A DNA stretch of 64,000 bases from JBBQNY01 sp038255255 (GCA_038255255.1 JBBSLL010000004.1:62001-126000); one strand, 5' to 3'. Positions 28,265 through 36,401 are shown, counted from the first letter of the stretch. Notes: generated from the sequence alone by a model not told the origin. Program-made: numbers and translations.

Positions 28265-29773
28265 TCAAGGCCCTTCGAACGAATTCGCAAAGATGACCAG
28301 GACTGCATCGCGTTCGTACGCGCCGATGTCGTAGGGCGGGCCGCCGCGCAACGCGCCCCGGATGTCGTCAACGGGCGTCTCGCCCGGTAGCGCCTGCGCG
28401 ATGCCACCGCCGTTCACGGCGGGACGGCCGTACAACTCGACGAGGGCCAGGAACGCGTCGCGGATGGTCGGGTAGCCACCGTTGAACTGGTTGCTTGCGG
28501 GAATCCAGAAGGGCCGCGCCGCGCCCGCGTTTGCCGGCAACTGCGGATTGGCGAAGCGTGCCGCGGCGTCGTCTGATGGGTTGATGAGTTCCGCCGCATC
28601 CTCGGGCACGGGATTGGCCCCGTTGAAATAGAGGTTGTTGCTGAGCGTGAAATCGAGCGTGTCGGCGGTCGGTGTATCGCTGAAATCGTTGAGGGAACCC
28701 ACATCATCGGCGCCCATGGTGCCCGTCGGGTCGGACCAGATGTTGTTGTGGAAGAACACGTCGTCGATGACCGGATTCAAAGCCTCGCGATTGAGCCGCA
28801 TCGCGAAGGCATTCGACGGCAGGTCGCCGACCACGGTATTGGCGCGGAAGCGGATGTTGCGGCTGCCCTTGATGCCGAACGCCGCGCGCATGCGCACGGT
28901 GCCATCGCCGAGCATGAGGTTGTTCTCGGCCAGCGAATCGAACGCCTCGTGGTTGGCGGTGCCATCCTCGCCGAACAGCAGGAAGTTGCTGCCGCTCGAC
29001 CCGATCCAGCCGAGGAATACGTTGCGACGGACGGTGACGTTGCGCGAGCCGAGGTACTCGTCATCATTTGCGTTCGAATCCTTGACCACGACGTAGCTCG
29101 ACGAGTCAGGCGTCGCGCCGCCTGGAACGGGTCGCCCGCTCGCCGCGTAGTCGTTGAAGAACACGTTGTCCTCGATCACGACGTTGTCGACCGAGTTGAC
29201 GTCGATGTGTTCGTCGCTGGAACCCTGGTTGTAGAACACATTGCCCTGCACGAGGATTTCGCTCGCGCCGTTGTTGATCTTGAGGATGTCGTTGTTGAAG
29301 CTGTCGTGCAGGATGTTGTCGCGCAGCGTGATGCGCCGCGTGTCGGTGGCGAAGCCGTCCTGCACCTGGGCCACGACCGGTGCACTGCCCGCGCCTGAGT
29401 GCGCGATGTCGAATCCCTCGATCGTGATGCCCGCGATATCCGCGTTGTCGTTGAACACCGTGAGCACCGTGGCGTCGTGCCGGAGTCGGGCCTGGTAGCG
29501 CTGCTCGGAGCGCACCGTCACGCCCTGCGTGAAGTTGCCGCGGATCCGGATGCGACCGCTGTACGTGCCCGCGCGCACCAGGATCAGGCTTCCGTCGGGC
29601 ACATTGTCGAGCGCAAACGTGATGGTCGCCCACGGGCTGCCGCTCGTGCCGCCGCCGGGGGCGTCGACGCCGTTCGTCGCAACGTGAAAGGTCTGCGCGG
29701 ATGCCGCGGAAGCGCCCAGCAGAAGGCCGATCAGATGGGCCCACATCGTGAACTGAGTGGCGTGCCTCGCCAT
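28265..29773 (-). CDS. Secreted right-handed beta-helix protein with FxxxFE C-terminus
   Basis: 502 residues. The signal peptide is preceded by a short tail (MARHATQFTMWAHLIGLL then LGASAASA). Repeated beta-helix coils run to about 440: ITIEGFDIAHSG, NILHDSFNNDILKINNG, ILVQGNVFYNQGSSDEHIDV, NVVIEDNVFFNDY. This is the parallel beta-helix (pectate-lyase/Pel9A-like, DUF1565 start with ATNGVDAPGGGTSGSPWATI) type. Catalytic residues are not obvious, so it could bind or cleave polysaccharide. The protein ends VLVIFANSFEGP, a variant of the FxxxFE tag. The first codons lie in a 150-base segment duplicated at about 31904. Confidence 0.85.
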   Translation of the reverse strand: MARHATQFTMWAHLIGLLLGASAASAQTFHVATNGVDAPGGGTSGSPWATITFALDNVPDGSLILVRAGTYSGRIRIRGNFTQGVTVRSEQRYQARLRHDATVLTVFNDNADIAGITIEGFDIAHSGAGSAPVVAQVQDGFATDTRRITLRDNILHDSFNNDILKINNGASEILVQGNVFYNQGSSDEHIDVNSVDNVVIEDNVFFNDYAASGRPVPGGATPDSSSYVVVKDSNANDDEYLGSRNVTVRRNVFLGWIGSSGSNFLLFGEDGTANHEAFDSLAENNLMLGDGTVRMRAAFGIKGSRNIRFRANTVVGDLPSNAFAMRLNREALNPVIDDVFFHNNIWSDPTGTMGADDVGSLNDFSDTPTADTLDFTLSNNLYFNGANPVPEDAAELINPSDDAAARFANPQLPANAGAARPFWIPASNQFNGGYPTIRDAFLALVELYGRPAVNGGGIAQALPGETPVDDIRGALRGGPPYDIGAYERDAVLVIFANSFEGP

Positions 29774-29907
29774 GCCGACCCCCCCCGAAAAACCGCTGCG
29801 ACGACGATGCTCCCAATCCTAGCTAAGTCCGGCGCGGCGGCGTGATGCGAGCTGCCATGAGATCCCTTCGATTCAAGCTTGGATGGGTCAGGGCGCTGGG
29901 GCAGGGA
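29757..29907. repeat. Duplicated regulatory segment, copy 1
   Basis: About 150 bases that align with 31904-32053 along their whole length, with roughly four in five positions the same. On the minus strand it includes the leader and the codons MARHATQ of the beta-helix gene. Where copy 2 has a plus-strand TTGGAC/TAGTGT promoter, this copy has TTGGAT (29879-29884) and a decayed -10 (CAGGGA). Confidence 0.75.
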
Positions 29908-30098
29908 AGAAACGCGTCAGGGCCCTTTATCCGGGGTCAACGGGTCAGCACCCCTTTTGTTTCAGCACTTTCGTCGTGGTGGCAAAGCCTGGTTGCGGGT
30001 ATCCATCTCCGAATCGACAAGGCAATCGGATCCCATGACTTGGTTCCCGGGGGAACAGATCCTGGCATCAAAGACCGGCACTACGCAGGTCATCTCGC
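29774..30098. other. Intergenic stretch with two repeats, no gene
   Basis: Upstream of the beta-helix gene and downstream of the host-attachment-like gene. It holds duplicated segment copy 1 and GGGTCAGA-type repeat copy 5; the remaining 130 bases show nothing recognisable. Confidence 0.5.
29911..29968 (+). repeat. GGGTCAGA-type palindromic repeat, copy 5
   Basis: Two tandem half-units: CGTCAGGGCCCTTTATCC and GGGTCAGCACCCCTTTT. The same core as the four other copies. Confidence 0.6.
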
Positions 30099-30497
30099 TC
30101 ACCCGTCGAGTGCCGCCTCGATGTCCTCGAGCGGTGAGTTGGTGAAGGTCTTGGGGATTTCGGTGACGATGCGCTGCGTGACTTCGCCGTGCAGCAGCGG
30201 TCGCAGCTGTCCGAGCGTCTGCGGATCCGCCATCAACACCAGGTGCGAAAACTCGTGCTTGAGCACGGCAGCGTTCAACCGGTGCGCCAGCTGCTTGGCG
30301 AACGTGGCCTCGTCAGTCTCTTGATCGGTCGATTCCGTCGGCCGCTTTCCGGCCGGACCGTCGTCGATCAGATCCTCAGGTTGCAGCAGCGCTTGCTGCT
30401 TCAACGACACCTTGTCGCTATTGCCCACGTTGTGGAAGAGGCGAGCGCCCGTTCCGTCGGCCACCATGACCCATGTTCCAGTTGGAATCTTGTCCAA
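30099..30497 (-). CDS. Host-attachment/BaeRF-like small protein
   Basis: 132 residues if translation starts at TTG 30497, which has GGGAG six to nine bases upstream and gives the family-like start (M)DKIPTGTWVMVADGTGARLF. An earlier in-frame TTG at 30542 has no such site. Other matching segments are HEFSHLVLMADPQTLGQLRP and VTEIPKTFTNSPLEDIEAAL. This is the 'host attachment protein' family (related to baeRF/eRF1-like domains), present in many alpha- and gammaproteobacteria; molecular role not settled. Its neighbours are other small stress-type genes. Confidence 0.85.
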   Translation of the reverse strand: MDKIPTGTWVMVADGTGARLFHNVGNSDKVSLKQQALLQPEDLIDDGPAGKRPTESTDQETDEATFAKQLAHRLNAAVLKHEFSHLVLMADPQTLGQLRPLLHGEVTQRIVTEIPKTFTNSPLEDIEAALDG

Positions 30498-30614
30498 ATT
30501 AGTCTCCCAGTCTCGTGATGGCGCGGCAGCCGACGCAGGCAACGTGCCGCATCTTGCCGTACGCCCAGTTCCTGCAATGAGGGGCGGACGCAGTTGCCAG
30601 GGTCCAGCGTCGTG

Positions 30615-30887
30615 CTATCCCTTTGGACCCTTTGCCGCGCCCTGCACGTAATGTTCGTCGGCGTTGTGATTGATCGAATCGTCGTAGTCGCCGGCTACGC
30701 CGTTGCCGCGCTTGTCGCGCAGATGGTCGTGCACTTTCGCTCCGCGCGATTGCAGGTCGACACCCTGGAGCTTGTCGATGACTTGATTGTCGTTCGAGGG
30801 CTGGTGCAGGCCGATTTTCTTGCCGCTGGCCTGGCCGGAACTGCGTGCCGCCGGGTCGGGCCGGGAGTTGGAAGTAGGGTTGCTCAT
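30615..30887 (-). CDS. Small hydrophilic protein of unknown function
   Basis: 90 residues from ATG 30887, fixed by AGGAG at 30893-30897. Strongly polar, with no membrane helix or Cys; rich in Ser, Asn, Asp, Gly and His (SNDNQVIDKLQGVDLQSRGA, DYDDSINHNADEHY). It looks disordered, like small desiccation or stress hydrophilins, but no family is recognised. Confidence 0.7.
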   Translation of the reverse strand: MSNPTSNSRPDPAARSSGQASGKKIGLHQPSNDNQVIDKLQGVDLQSRGAKVHDHLRDKRGNGVAGDYDDSINHNADEHYVQGAAKGPKG

Positions 30888-31337
30888 TGCATGCTCCTGT
30901 AACGCGTCGGAATGAAATGACGAAAGCGCAATTCGACCGCTGGACAACCACCGTACCATTCGTGCTGCGAACGGAGCGTCAGCAGTGGCCGCGAGCGCGT
31001 CTGCAATTTTTTGCGGGTTCATTCTTGTATCGATCGACATGGAGTCGCTCCGGATCGATCGAGTTTGCGCAATGCGCCGAGCACTGGTCACGCGGCATCA
31101 GCGGCGGACGCATGGAGTCTCCGGCGACTGTCGGAGGCGGTTAAAAGCCGAGTTCCCGACCCGTCACGCCAGCTTAAGCATGGTTACGCTAACCTATTGA
31201 CCGCATTGGGATAAACAGGCTTCCAATGCTTTTCATTTCGACAGGCGCGGCCGGACGCAGCAAAGGTCCCAGCACCGCATTGTCAGTACCGGGGACGGGA
31301 CGTGTCCTCGTCATGAAGCAAACAAGGAGATTCCGAC
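30888..31337. other. 450-base intergenic stretch, no gene seen
   Basis: Between two divergent stress-type genes. Open frames on both strands show no family and no ribosome site. It must hold two divergent promoters, but I cannot point to convincing hexamers. Confidence 0.45.
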
Positions 31338-31787
31338 ATGATGCACAACACCAGCGACATGCTTAACGAAATCATCGCCGTTGCCCGCGATGGCCAGACT
31401 TTCTATACGGAAGCCGCCACCAAGGTCGACGACCCGCAGCTGCGGGCCTCATTCCAGAAAATCGCGACGATCAAGGGCAGCCTGGTCACTGAGCTGTCGG
31501 CCGCCGTGTGCCGCGACGGCGAGCGTCCGGTTACCCACGGTACTTGGGTCGGTGACCTCAACAAGTTCTACGCCAAGGTTCGCGGCATGTTCGGCGACCG
31601 CGACTACGCCTATGTCGCGCAGCTGGAGGAGTCCGAAGACCGGCTGAAGACCAGGCTCGACGAGGCGCTCGCCGAGACTTCCACTCCGCAGACCGTGCGC
31701 GATACGCTCACGCGCGTGCTGCCGCAAGTCCGGCAGTGCCATGACCTGATGCGCGAGCGGAAGTTGACGATGAAGCGCGCCGCGTAA
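31338..31787 (+). CDS. PA2169-family four-helix-bundle protein (DUF2383)
   Basis: 149 residues from ATG 31338 (AAGGAG at 31324-31329). All-helical, with the ferritin-like DUF2383 pattern: SDMLNEIIAVARDGQTFYTE, then LRASFQKIATIKGSLVTELS, then YAYVAQLEESEDRLKTRLDE. Known members are about 140-150 residues and occur near stress or envelope genes; in Pseudomonas PA2169 is stress-induced. It lacks the full set of iron ligands of true ferritins. A good terminator follows at 31835. Confidence 0.88.
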   Translation: MMHNTSDMLNEIIAVARDGQTFYTEAATKVDDPQLRASFQKIATIKGSLVTELSAAVCRDGERPVTHGTWVGDLNKFYAKVRGMFGDRDYAYVAQLEESEDRLKTRLDEALAETSTPQTVRDTLTRVLPQVRQCHDLMRERKLTMKRAA

Positions 31788-31834
31788 GCAACAATGCAAA
31801 TGCGGCGCGCGAGGCTGGCGCCGCTTCATACCGG

Positions 31835-31876
31835 AGGATGCGCGTGGCGAATCGGCCCCGCGCATCCTTTTTTTTT
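31835..31876 (+). terminator. Intrinsic terminator after the DUF2383 gene
   Basis: Stem AGGATGCGCG (31835-31844) with CGCGCATCCT (31859-31868), followed by a run of eight more Ts. A textbook Rho-independent terminator, 48 bases after the stop codon. Confidence 0.9.
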
Positions 31877-31903
31877 GCTTGCATCCCCTACCTCTTGAGT
31901 TGA

Positions 31904-32055
31904 GTGGCGTGCCTCGCCATGTCGACCCCCGAGAAAACCGGTTCGACGACGAAGCTCGAAATCCCAGCGAAGTCCGGCGCGGCGGCGTGATGCGAGCTGC
32001 CATCAGATCCCCGCGCTTCAAGCTTGGACTGGGCCGGGCGCTGGGGTAGTGTCGG
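31904..32055. repeat. Duplicated regulatory segment, copy 2, with plus-strand promoter
   Basis: Matches 29757-29907. On the minus strand it still starts MARHATQ, as in the beta-helix gene, but runs into a stop after ten codons (MARHATQLKR), so it is an orphan gene start. On the plus strand it carries TTGGAC (32024-32029), 17 bases, TAGTGT (32047-32052), which should drive the membrane protein at 32112. Confidence 0.75.
32024..32052 (+). promoter_or_regulatory. Candidate sigma-70 promoter of the 32112 operon
   Basis: TTGGAC-17-TAGTGT, almost the same as the promoter at 6242-6270 and inside the same GGGTAGTGTCGG string (32044-32055). It places transcription start near 32058, which rules out the GTG at 32049 as start codon of the next gene. 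Confidence 0.6.
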
Positions 32056-32111
32056 CCAGGACAAGTGCGGAACAGGGGTACCCATTGTCCAGGGCAAAAG
32101 GCGACCCGGGG

Positions 32112-32513
32112 GTGTACGCCAGGATTGCGGCTTTCCTGCTGCTGCTCATCGTGCTGTGCGCAGGCGCGGTGTGGCTCGAGCTCCCATGGTGGGTGCCGGG
32201 TATCGGAGGCGGTCTCCTGATTTTTGTCTTCTTCGCGTCAATCCCCGGAGTCCCGCTGACGTTCAACGTCGCGTGGTTCGCGCTTGCACTCGCCGCTTTC
32301 ATCCTGGCTGCCGCATGGATGGTCGCGCGGTTCAATGACGTACCGTTGATGGATCTTCCGGACACCCGGTGGGTGAGCAGGAAGTCGCGTCGCCTTCCGG
32401 TCTCCGCCATGATGGTTTTCACGTTTGCGCTTGCCACGTTCGTCGCGGCATGGCTGCGGCGCAGGCGAGAACCGGTCGTGCGAAAAAGGCGGAAAGGCAA
32501 CCAAGCCGGTTAG
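32112..32513 (+). CDS. Small integral membrane protein, unknown
   Basis: 133 residues from GTG 32112 (CCCGGGG just before it). The frame is open back to a GTG at 32049, but that codon sits inside the predicted -10 box. Four hydrophobic helices are likely (ARIAAFLLLLIVLCAGAVWL; WWVPGIGGGLLIFVFFASIP; VAWFALALAAFILAAAWMV; MVFTFALATFVAAWL), with a basic tail (RRRREPVVRKRRKG). No family recognised. 59 bases upstream of the LuxR-type gene, so probably in one transcript. Confidence 0.6.
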   Translation: MYARIAAFLLLLIVLCAGAVWLELPWWVPGIGGGLLIFVFFASIPGVPLTFNVAWFALALAAFILAAAWMVARFNDVPLMDLPDTRWVSRKSRRLPVSAMMVFTFALATFVAAWLRRRREPVVRKRRKGNQAG

Positions 32514-32572
32514 GCGGAGTTCCCGCGTCGATTGGACTTGATCCTTTGCGGTTGCTGAGAGAGCCTGTCGGA

Positions 32573-32986
32573 ATGATGCGCACAATCCTCCTGTATGCAT
32601 TGGCGCTCGCGGCCACCGTGGGCGCGCTCGAGTGGATCGAGTATCGCCACGCGACGCGCGAGTTCAGCACCGAGATCTACGTCGCCCTTCTGGCCGCCGG
32701 TTTCGTTGCGCTCGGTGTATGGGCCGGTACCCGCCTGACTCCACGTCACGCGCCGGCAGCATTCCAGCGCAACGCAGCGGGCGTGCGCTCGCTCGGGTTG
32801 ACAGCGCGCGAGTGCGAGACCCTCGATCTTCTCGCCTCGGGCCAGTCGCTCAAGGAAATGGCGCGCGTGCTGGGCGTCTCTCCGAATACCGTAAAGACCC
32901 ACGTCGCACGCATCTACGAGAAGCTCGACGTGCGAAAGCGCGTGCACGCGATCGAAAAGGCCCGCTCCCTGTCGATCATTCCCTAG
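32573..32986 (+). CDS. Membrane-anchored LuxR-type regulator without receiver domain
   Basis: 137 residues from ATG 32573. Two hydrophobic helices (MRTILLYALALAATVGALEW, then IYVALLAAGFVALGVWAG) are followed by a short linker and a complete LuxR HTH at about 75-135: LGLTARECETLDLLASGQSL, then KEMARVLGVSPNTVKTHVAR. No receiver or ligand domain is present. This layout (two helices plus HTH) is typical of small regulators found next to DUF4199 genes, and the DUF4199 gene follows here after 171 bases, so it may be the target. Confidence 0.88.
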   Translation: MMRTILLYALALAATVGALEWIEYRHATREFSTEIYVALLAAGFVALGVWAGTRLTPRHAPAAFQRNAAGVRSLGLTARECETLDLLASGQSLKEMARVLGVSPNTVKTHVARIYEKLDVRKRVHAIEKARSLSIIP

Positions 32987-33032
32987 GTCATTGGCAGCCC
33001 GCACACTCGTACGCATGGACAATCCCGGCCAA

Positions 33033-33050
33033 ATCACCCGTTCGGGTGAT
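33033..33050. promoter_or_regulatory. Perfect inverted repeat upstream of the DUF4199 gene
   Basis: ATCACCCG-TT-CGGGTGAT, with no T-run after it, 108 bases before the DUF4199 start. It could be an operator, possibly for the LuxR-type regulator next door, or a hairpin ending its transcript. Confidence 0.35.
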
Positions 33051-33157
33051 GGTCGGCGCCCCGCGTTCGCGGCACAGTCCGTCCGCACTACCGGAAGGTT
33101 CCCAGCCCAGTACTGTCGGTCCGCCCGGTCGCGACAACCCATTGCAGGAGACGCGCC

Positions 33158-33685
33158 ATGAGATACGTGTTGACGTACGGACTGCTGTCCGGGCTTGTGA
33201 TCATCGCCACGATGGTGGCCGGAATCGCCTTCAGCGCACCGGGAGACTTCTTCAGCTCGGCGACGTTCGGCTATCTGGTGATGCTGGTCGCGCTCAGCTT
33301 CATATTCATCGGGGTCAAGCGCTACCGCGACATTGAACGGGGCGGCATCGTCAGGTTCGGCCCGGCCTTCGGCGTGGGGCTCGGCATCGCCGCGTTCGCC
33401 GGCGTGGCCTACGTGATCGGCTGGGAAACGTACCTCGCCGCAACCGACTACGCCTTCATGGACGAATACATTGCCGGCATCGTCACGGCGCGGCAGGAGG
33501 CAGGGGTCTCGGCCGACGCGCTCGCGAAGGAAGTCGCCAAGCTCGAAGAGATGCGCGTCAACTACGCCAAGCCCTGGTTCCGCGTGCCGATGACCTTCCT
33601 CGAAATCTTCCCCGTCGGACTGGTCGTGTCGCTGGTGACAGCGCTGCTCTTGCGCAATCCGAAACTGCTTCCGGCGCAGCGCTGA
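33158..33685 (+). CDS. DUF4199 membrane protein
   Basis: 175 residues from ATG 33158, with AGGAG about seven bases before it. Helices at about 5-25, 38-55, 68-88 and 148-168, with a polar loop between the third and fourth (VSADALAKEVAKLEEMRVNY). The pattern YGLLSGLVIIATMVAG, then FIFIGVKRYRDIERGGIVRF matches DUF4199. Function unknown. It belongs with the small LuxR-type gene upstream. Confidence 0.87.
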   Translation: MRYVLTYGLLSGLVIIATMVAGIAFSAPGDFFSSATFGYLVMLVALSFIFIGVKRYRDIERGGIVRFGPAFGVGLGIAAFAGVAYVIGWETYLAATDYAFMDEYIAGIVTARQEAGVSADALAKEVAKLEEMRVNYAKPWFRVPMTFLEIFPVGLVVSLVTALLLRNPKLLPAQR

Positions 33686-33709
33686 AACCTTGCGGTCGAC
33701 CGGTTGGCA

Positions 33710-33746
33710 GCGGCGGCGGAGTGCCGGGATGCCGCTCCGTCGCCGC
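33710..33746. terminator. GC-rich hairpin between convergent genes
   Basis: GCGGCGGCGGAG (33710-33721) pairs with CTCCGTCGCCGC (33735-33746), one wobble. It lies between the ends of the DUF4199 gene and the secreted gene on the other strand. No clean T-run, so bidirectional termination is only probable. Confidence 0.4.
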
Positions 33747-33768
33747 GTCAGCGCGCCTGATGCGCTGC

Positions 33769-35526
33769 TTATTCGAAGCTGGAGTCGAACACGATCGGCT
33801 TGATCCGCGCGATCAGCGGCCGCTTCACGTCGGCCACCCACTGCATGCCGACAGCGGTCGCGTTGCAGGGTCCGGTTTGTTCGATGTCGAGCAGAGCTCC
33901 GAACACGTCTGGCACCGTCGGCTGCGGCGCCCATGCGGTGCCGTTCCAGTAGACCGGCGCGCCGCCAAGCGCGAGCACGCTGTCCGGCCCGAACGAAACC
34001 ATCGCGCCGCCTCCGTCGCCATCCGTGTCGGCCATGCTCCACGCGCTGCCGTCGTACTGCGCGACGATGCCGAAGTAGCCCGCTGCCACGGTGAAGCCCT
34101 CGCCGCCGGCATAGATGCGATTCGGCGCAAGCGAGAGCAGGTGCGAGAAGCGCTTCCACAGACCGGGCATCTGCGGTTGGCTCAGCTGCCATTGCGAACC
34201 GTTCCAGTGCGCGAAGTACGTAGTGCCGGCCGGATCGCCATCGCTGCCACCACCGACGGCCCACAGATCATTGTCGGTGCCGCTCACCGCGTCGAACGAC
34301 CAACCCGGCGTGCCGCCAGCGGGGTACGGCGTCTGGATCAGCGTGAACGACGATCCGTTCCAGTGCATGGCGAGTGCTGGAGTACTTGGGCCATTCCACG
34401 GCGTTTCCCCGACCCAGTCGCCGACGAACCAGATGTCGTCGGGCGCCAGCACCTTGATCCCACGCACCCACGCGCCGCTGCCGCCGCGCGTGCGCGGTGC
34501 GGGCACTTCGGTCCAGTTCGTGCCGTCGTAATGGATCACGAAAACCTGACCGCCGAGGAAGCCATCCAGGGTCTGGGCGCGCTTCCAGCCGGCTGCCCAG
34601 ATGTCGTTGGACGCAAGTCCGTCGATCGCGGTGAGGAGCACCTGCGTGCACACGGCGCACTCGGTCGGTGAGGGCGTCGGTACGATCGCCCAGGCACCGT
34701 TGCGGTAGTGCATCGCCAGCGAGTACGACAGCGTCGAGCCCTGCACCACGCGGCTGTAGTCGCCCACGGCCCAGATGTCGTTGGGCCCAAACGCCTTGAC
34801 GGCCTCCAGCTGTGCATCTACCGCGCCTTCGGGCAGCGGCGCCTGTTGCACGCTCCATTCGCCGCAGCCAGCCACGAGCCGCGGTGGCGGCGGTCCGGGC
34901 CGCACGCCGTACAACGAGAATGAGACGTCGCTGTTGCGGAATCCGCCCACTGGATTGGGATCATGCAGCCAGCCACTGCCTGCGAGCCTGTCGCGCACGT
35001 AGTACGCGCTGCCGTGCGGTGAATTGGTCGCGGCCGACCACAGTGGCCACGTTGCCGGACCGGGATATTCGAGCTGCACGCTCAGGAAATAGCTGCCGTC
35101 GACCGCGAAGCCCTGCGGGAAAGTGATGTCGAGGACGCTCTCGTGCCCGCTGCGGTTGGGATCGTGGATGAATCGCGGATCGTCCGCCGCGAGGTGAAAT
35201 TCGTGCAGCAACGCACCGGGCGTGCCACCTGTAGCTCTCTCGTAGATCCGCACGTTGACGCCAGACGAAAGGGCGCCCGGGCAATAGAAGCAGTCCCACC
35301 CGTTCACGATCACGCGCTGCAGTACGCCGGACGCAGTGAAGTCGTCCGCCACTTCCCGATCGACCGGCGAGGCGCCGCCGGACCTGATTGCATTGCTGCT
35401 CAGCGACTGGCCGTCGCTACTGGTCCCGAACAGAAATTGCGCCGCCGACGCATCGGGCGTGACGGCGAACATGGCCGCCAGCGCAGTGAACATGCGCAGT
35501 GCGAGCGAGCTGTGGAAATTCATCAT
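33769..35526 (-). CDS. Secreted propeller-like repeat protein with FxxxFE C-terminus
   Basis: 585 residues with a signal peptide (MMNFHSSLALRMFTALAAMF.. ASA). Residues about 25-205 form a beta-sandwich (VADDFTASGVLQRVIVNGWD, with a two-Cys CFYC turn). From about 230 there are repeats of the form NDIWAVGD..HWNGSSW (WAVGDYS, IWAAGWK, IWFVGDW, LWAVGGG, IYAGGEG), as in secreted beta-propellers. It ends RIKPIVFDSSFE, the FxxxFE motif at the exact C-terminus. Two FNR-type boxes lie upstream. The enzymatic role is not visible. Confidence 0.83.
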   Translation of the reverse strand: MMNFHSSLALRMFTALAAMFAVTPDASAAQFLFGTSSDGQSLSSNAIRSGGASPVDREVADDFTASGVLQRVIVNGWDCFYCPGALSSGVNVRIYERATGGTPGALLHEFHLAADDPRFIHDPNRSGHESVLDITFPQGFAVDGSYFLSVQLEYPGPATWPLWSAATNSPHGSAYYVRDRLAGSGWLHDPNPVGGFRNSDVSFSLYGVRPGPPPPRLVAGCGEWSVQQAPLPEGAVDAQLEAVKAFGPNDIWAVGDYSRVVQGSTLSYSLAMHYRNGAWAIVPTPSPTECAVCTQVLLTAIDGLASNDIWAAGWKRAQTLDGFLGGQVFVIHYDGTNWTEVPAPRTRGGSGAWVRGIKVLAPDDIWFVGDWVGETPWNGPSTPALAMHWNGSSFTLIQTPYPAGGTPGWSFDAVSGTDNDLWAVGGGSDGDPAGTTYFAHWNGSQWQLSQPQMPGLWKRFSHLLSLAPNRIYAGGEGFTVAAGYFGIVAQYDGSAWSMADTDGDGGGAMVSFGPDSVLALGGAPVYWNGTAWAPQPTVPDVFGALLDIEQTGPCNATAVGMQWVADVKRPLIARIKPIVFDSSFE

Positions 35527-35822
35527 GGCGCACCTCGCGAAGACCGAGCTGCGGCGTTACGCGCCAACCACGGAGCGGCGCCGATGGAGTTCGAATGCCT
35601 GCAGGTCAAGCTGGCAAGCCGTGCAGTACACGAGCATTACTGACCGATCTGACGCACTCCGGATCCAGCAGGCACGACAAGCATGGACCCTTGCGAGCGT
35701 GGCGCTTTGATCTAGGTCAAACAAGAGCGCGATGCACGACCGAACAGAACGTCGCGCGCTTGATCCCGGTCAATGCGCGCGTTCCCGTTCGGACTTGATT
35801 CGGGGAGCGGAATTCCGCTTCT
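35527..35822. other. Intergenic region carrying two FNR/Anr-type boxes
   Basis: About 300 bases between mntP (ending) and the start of the propeller-like gene. Apart from the two boxes described separately I see a CATGCT hexamer (minus strand, 35686-35681), which would be a -10 correctly spaced from the first box. Confidence 0.5.
35707..35773 (-). promoter_or_regulatory. Two FNR/Anr/Dnr-like boxes
   Basis: TTGATCTAGGTCAA (35707-35720) and TTGATCCCGGTCAA (35760-35773), both one base from the TTGAT-N4-ATCAA consensus, centres 53 bases apart. With the minus-strand CATGCT at 35686-35681, the first box would be centred near -40 for a start about 150 bases upstream of the propeller-like gene. This suggests control by oxygen limitation or nitric oxide. 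Confidence 0.5.
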
Positions 35823-36401
35823 TCACGCGTTCGCTGAATCGCGCAGGTGCTGGACGAGGATCGTCGTACCGATGACGATCAGGATCGCTCCCCCGGCGAT
35901 TTCCGCGCGCTTGCCGACGAGCGTGCCAAGCACGTTCCCCAACAGGATTCCGATGGTCACCATCACCAGCGTGGTCAGCCCGATCACCAGGGCCACGACG
36001 GCGATCGGAACCCCGATGAGGGCAAGGCCGACGCCGACCACCATGGCGTCGATGCTGGTGGCGAATCCTGTCGCGGCGAGGTTCCAGAAGCCGTGTCGAC
36101 TGGGTGTTTCCACGGACGGACCGTCGTCGTCAGAAAGCCCGGCGTGGATCATGCGGATACCCAGCAGGAACAGCAGGGTGAAGGCGATCCAGTGATCCCA
36201 CTCGGCGATGTAGACCGCGGCGGCCGAACCGAGCAGCCATCCCACGACAGGCGTCAGGCCCTCGATGACGCCGAAGATGACGCCGGCGCGCAGTGCTTCC
36301 AGGAAGCCCGGCCGCTGCAAGGCGGCGCCCTTGCCGATGGCGGCGGCAAAGGCGTCGGTGGACATCGCGAGGCCGATCAGGAGCATGGAGAACGGATGCA
36401 T
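35823..36401 (-). CDS. mntP: Manganese efflux pump MntP
   Basis: 192 residues, six predicted helices. Family signatures: LIGLAMSTDAFAAAIGKGAA in helix 1, and the repeated ATGFATSIDAMVVGVGLALI in the second half, each with the conserved Asp. MntP exports Mn2+ and protects against manganese excess. In other bacteria it is often behind a yybP-ykoY riboswitch; I do not see that motif in the 139 bases upstream. It is divergent from the PlcP-like gene. Confidence 0.93.
   Translation of the reverse strand: MHPFSMLLIGLAMSTDAFAAAIGKGAALQRPGFLEALRAGVIFGVIEGLTPVVGWLLGSAAAVYIAEWDHWIAFTLLFLLGIRMIHAGLSDDDGPSVETPSRHGFWNLAATGFATSIDAMVVGVGLALIGVPIAVVALVIGLTTLVMVTIGILLGNVLGTLVGKRAEIAGGAILIVIGTTILVQHLRDSANA

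Noticed and set aside
32049..32111. GTG 32049 as start of the small membrane protein
   Set aside because: The codon lies inside the predicted -10 box of the TTGGAC/TAGTGT promoter; GTG 32112 matches the promoter-to-gene distance seen at 6329.
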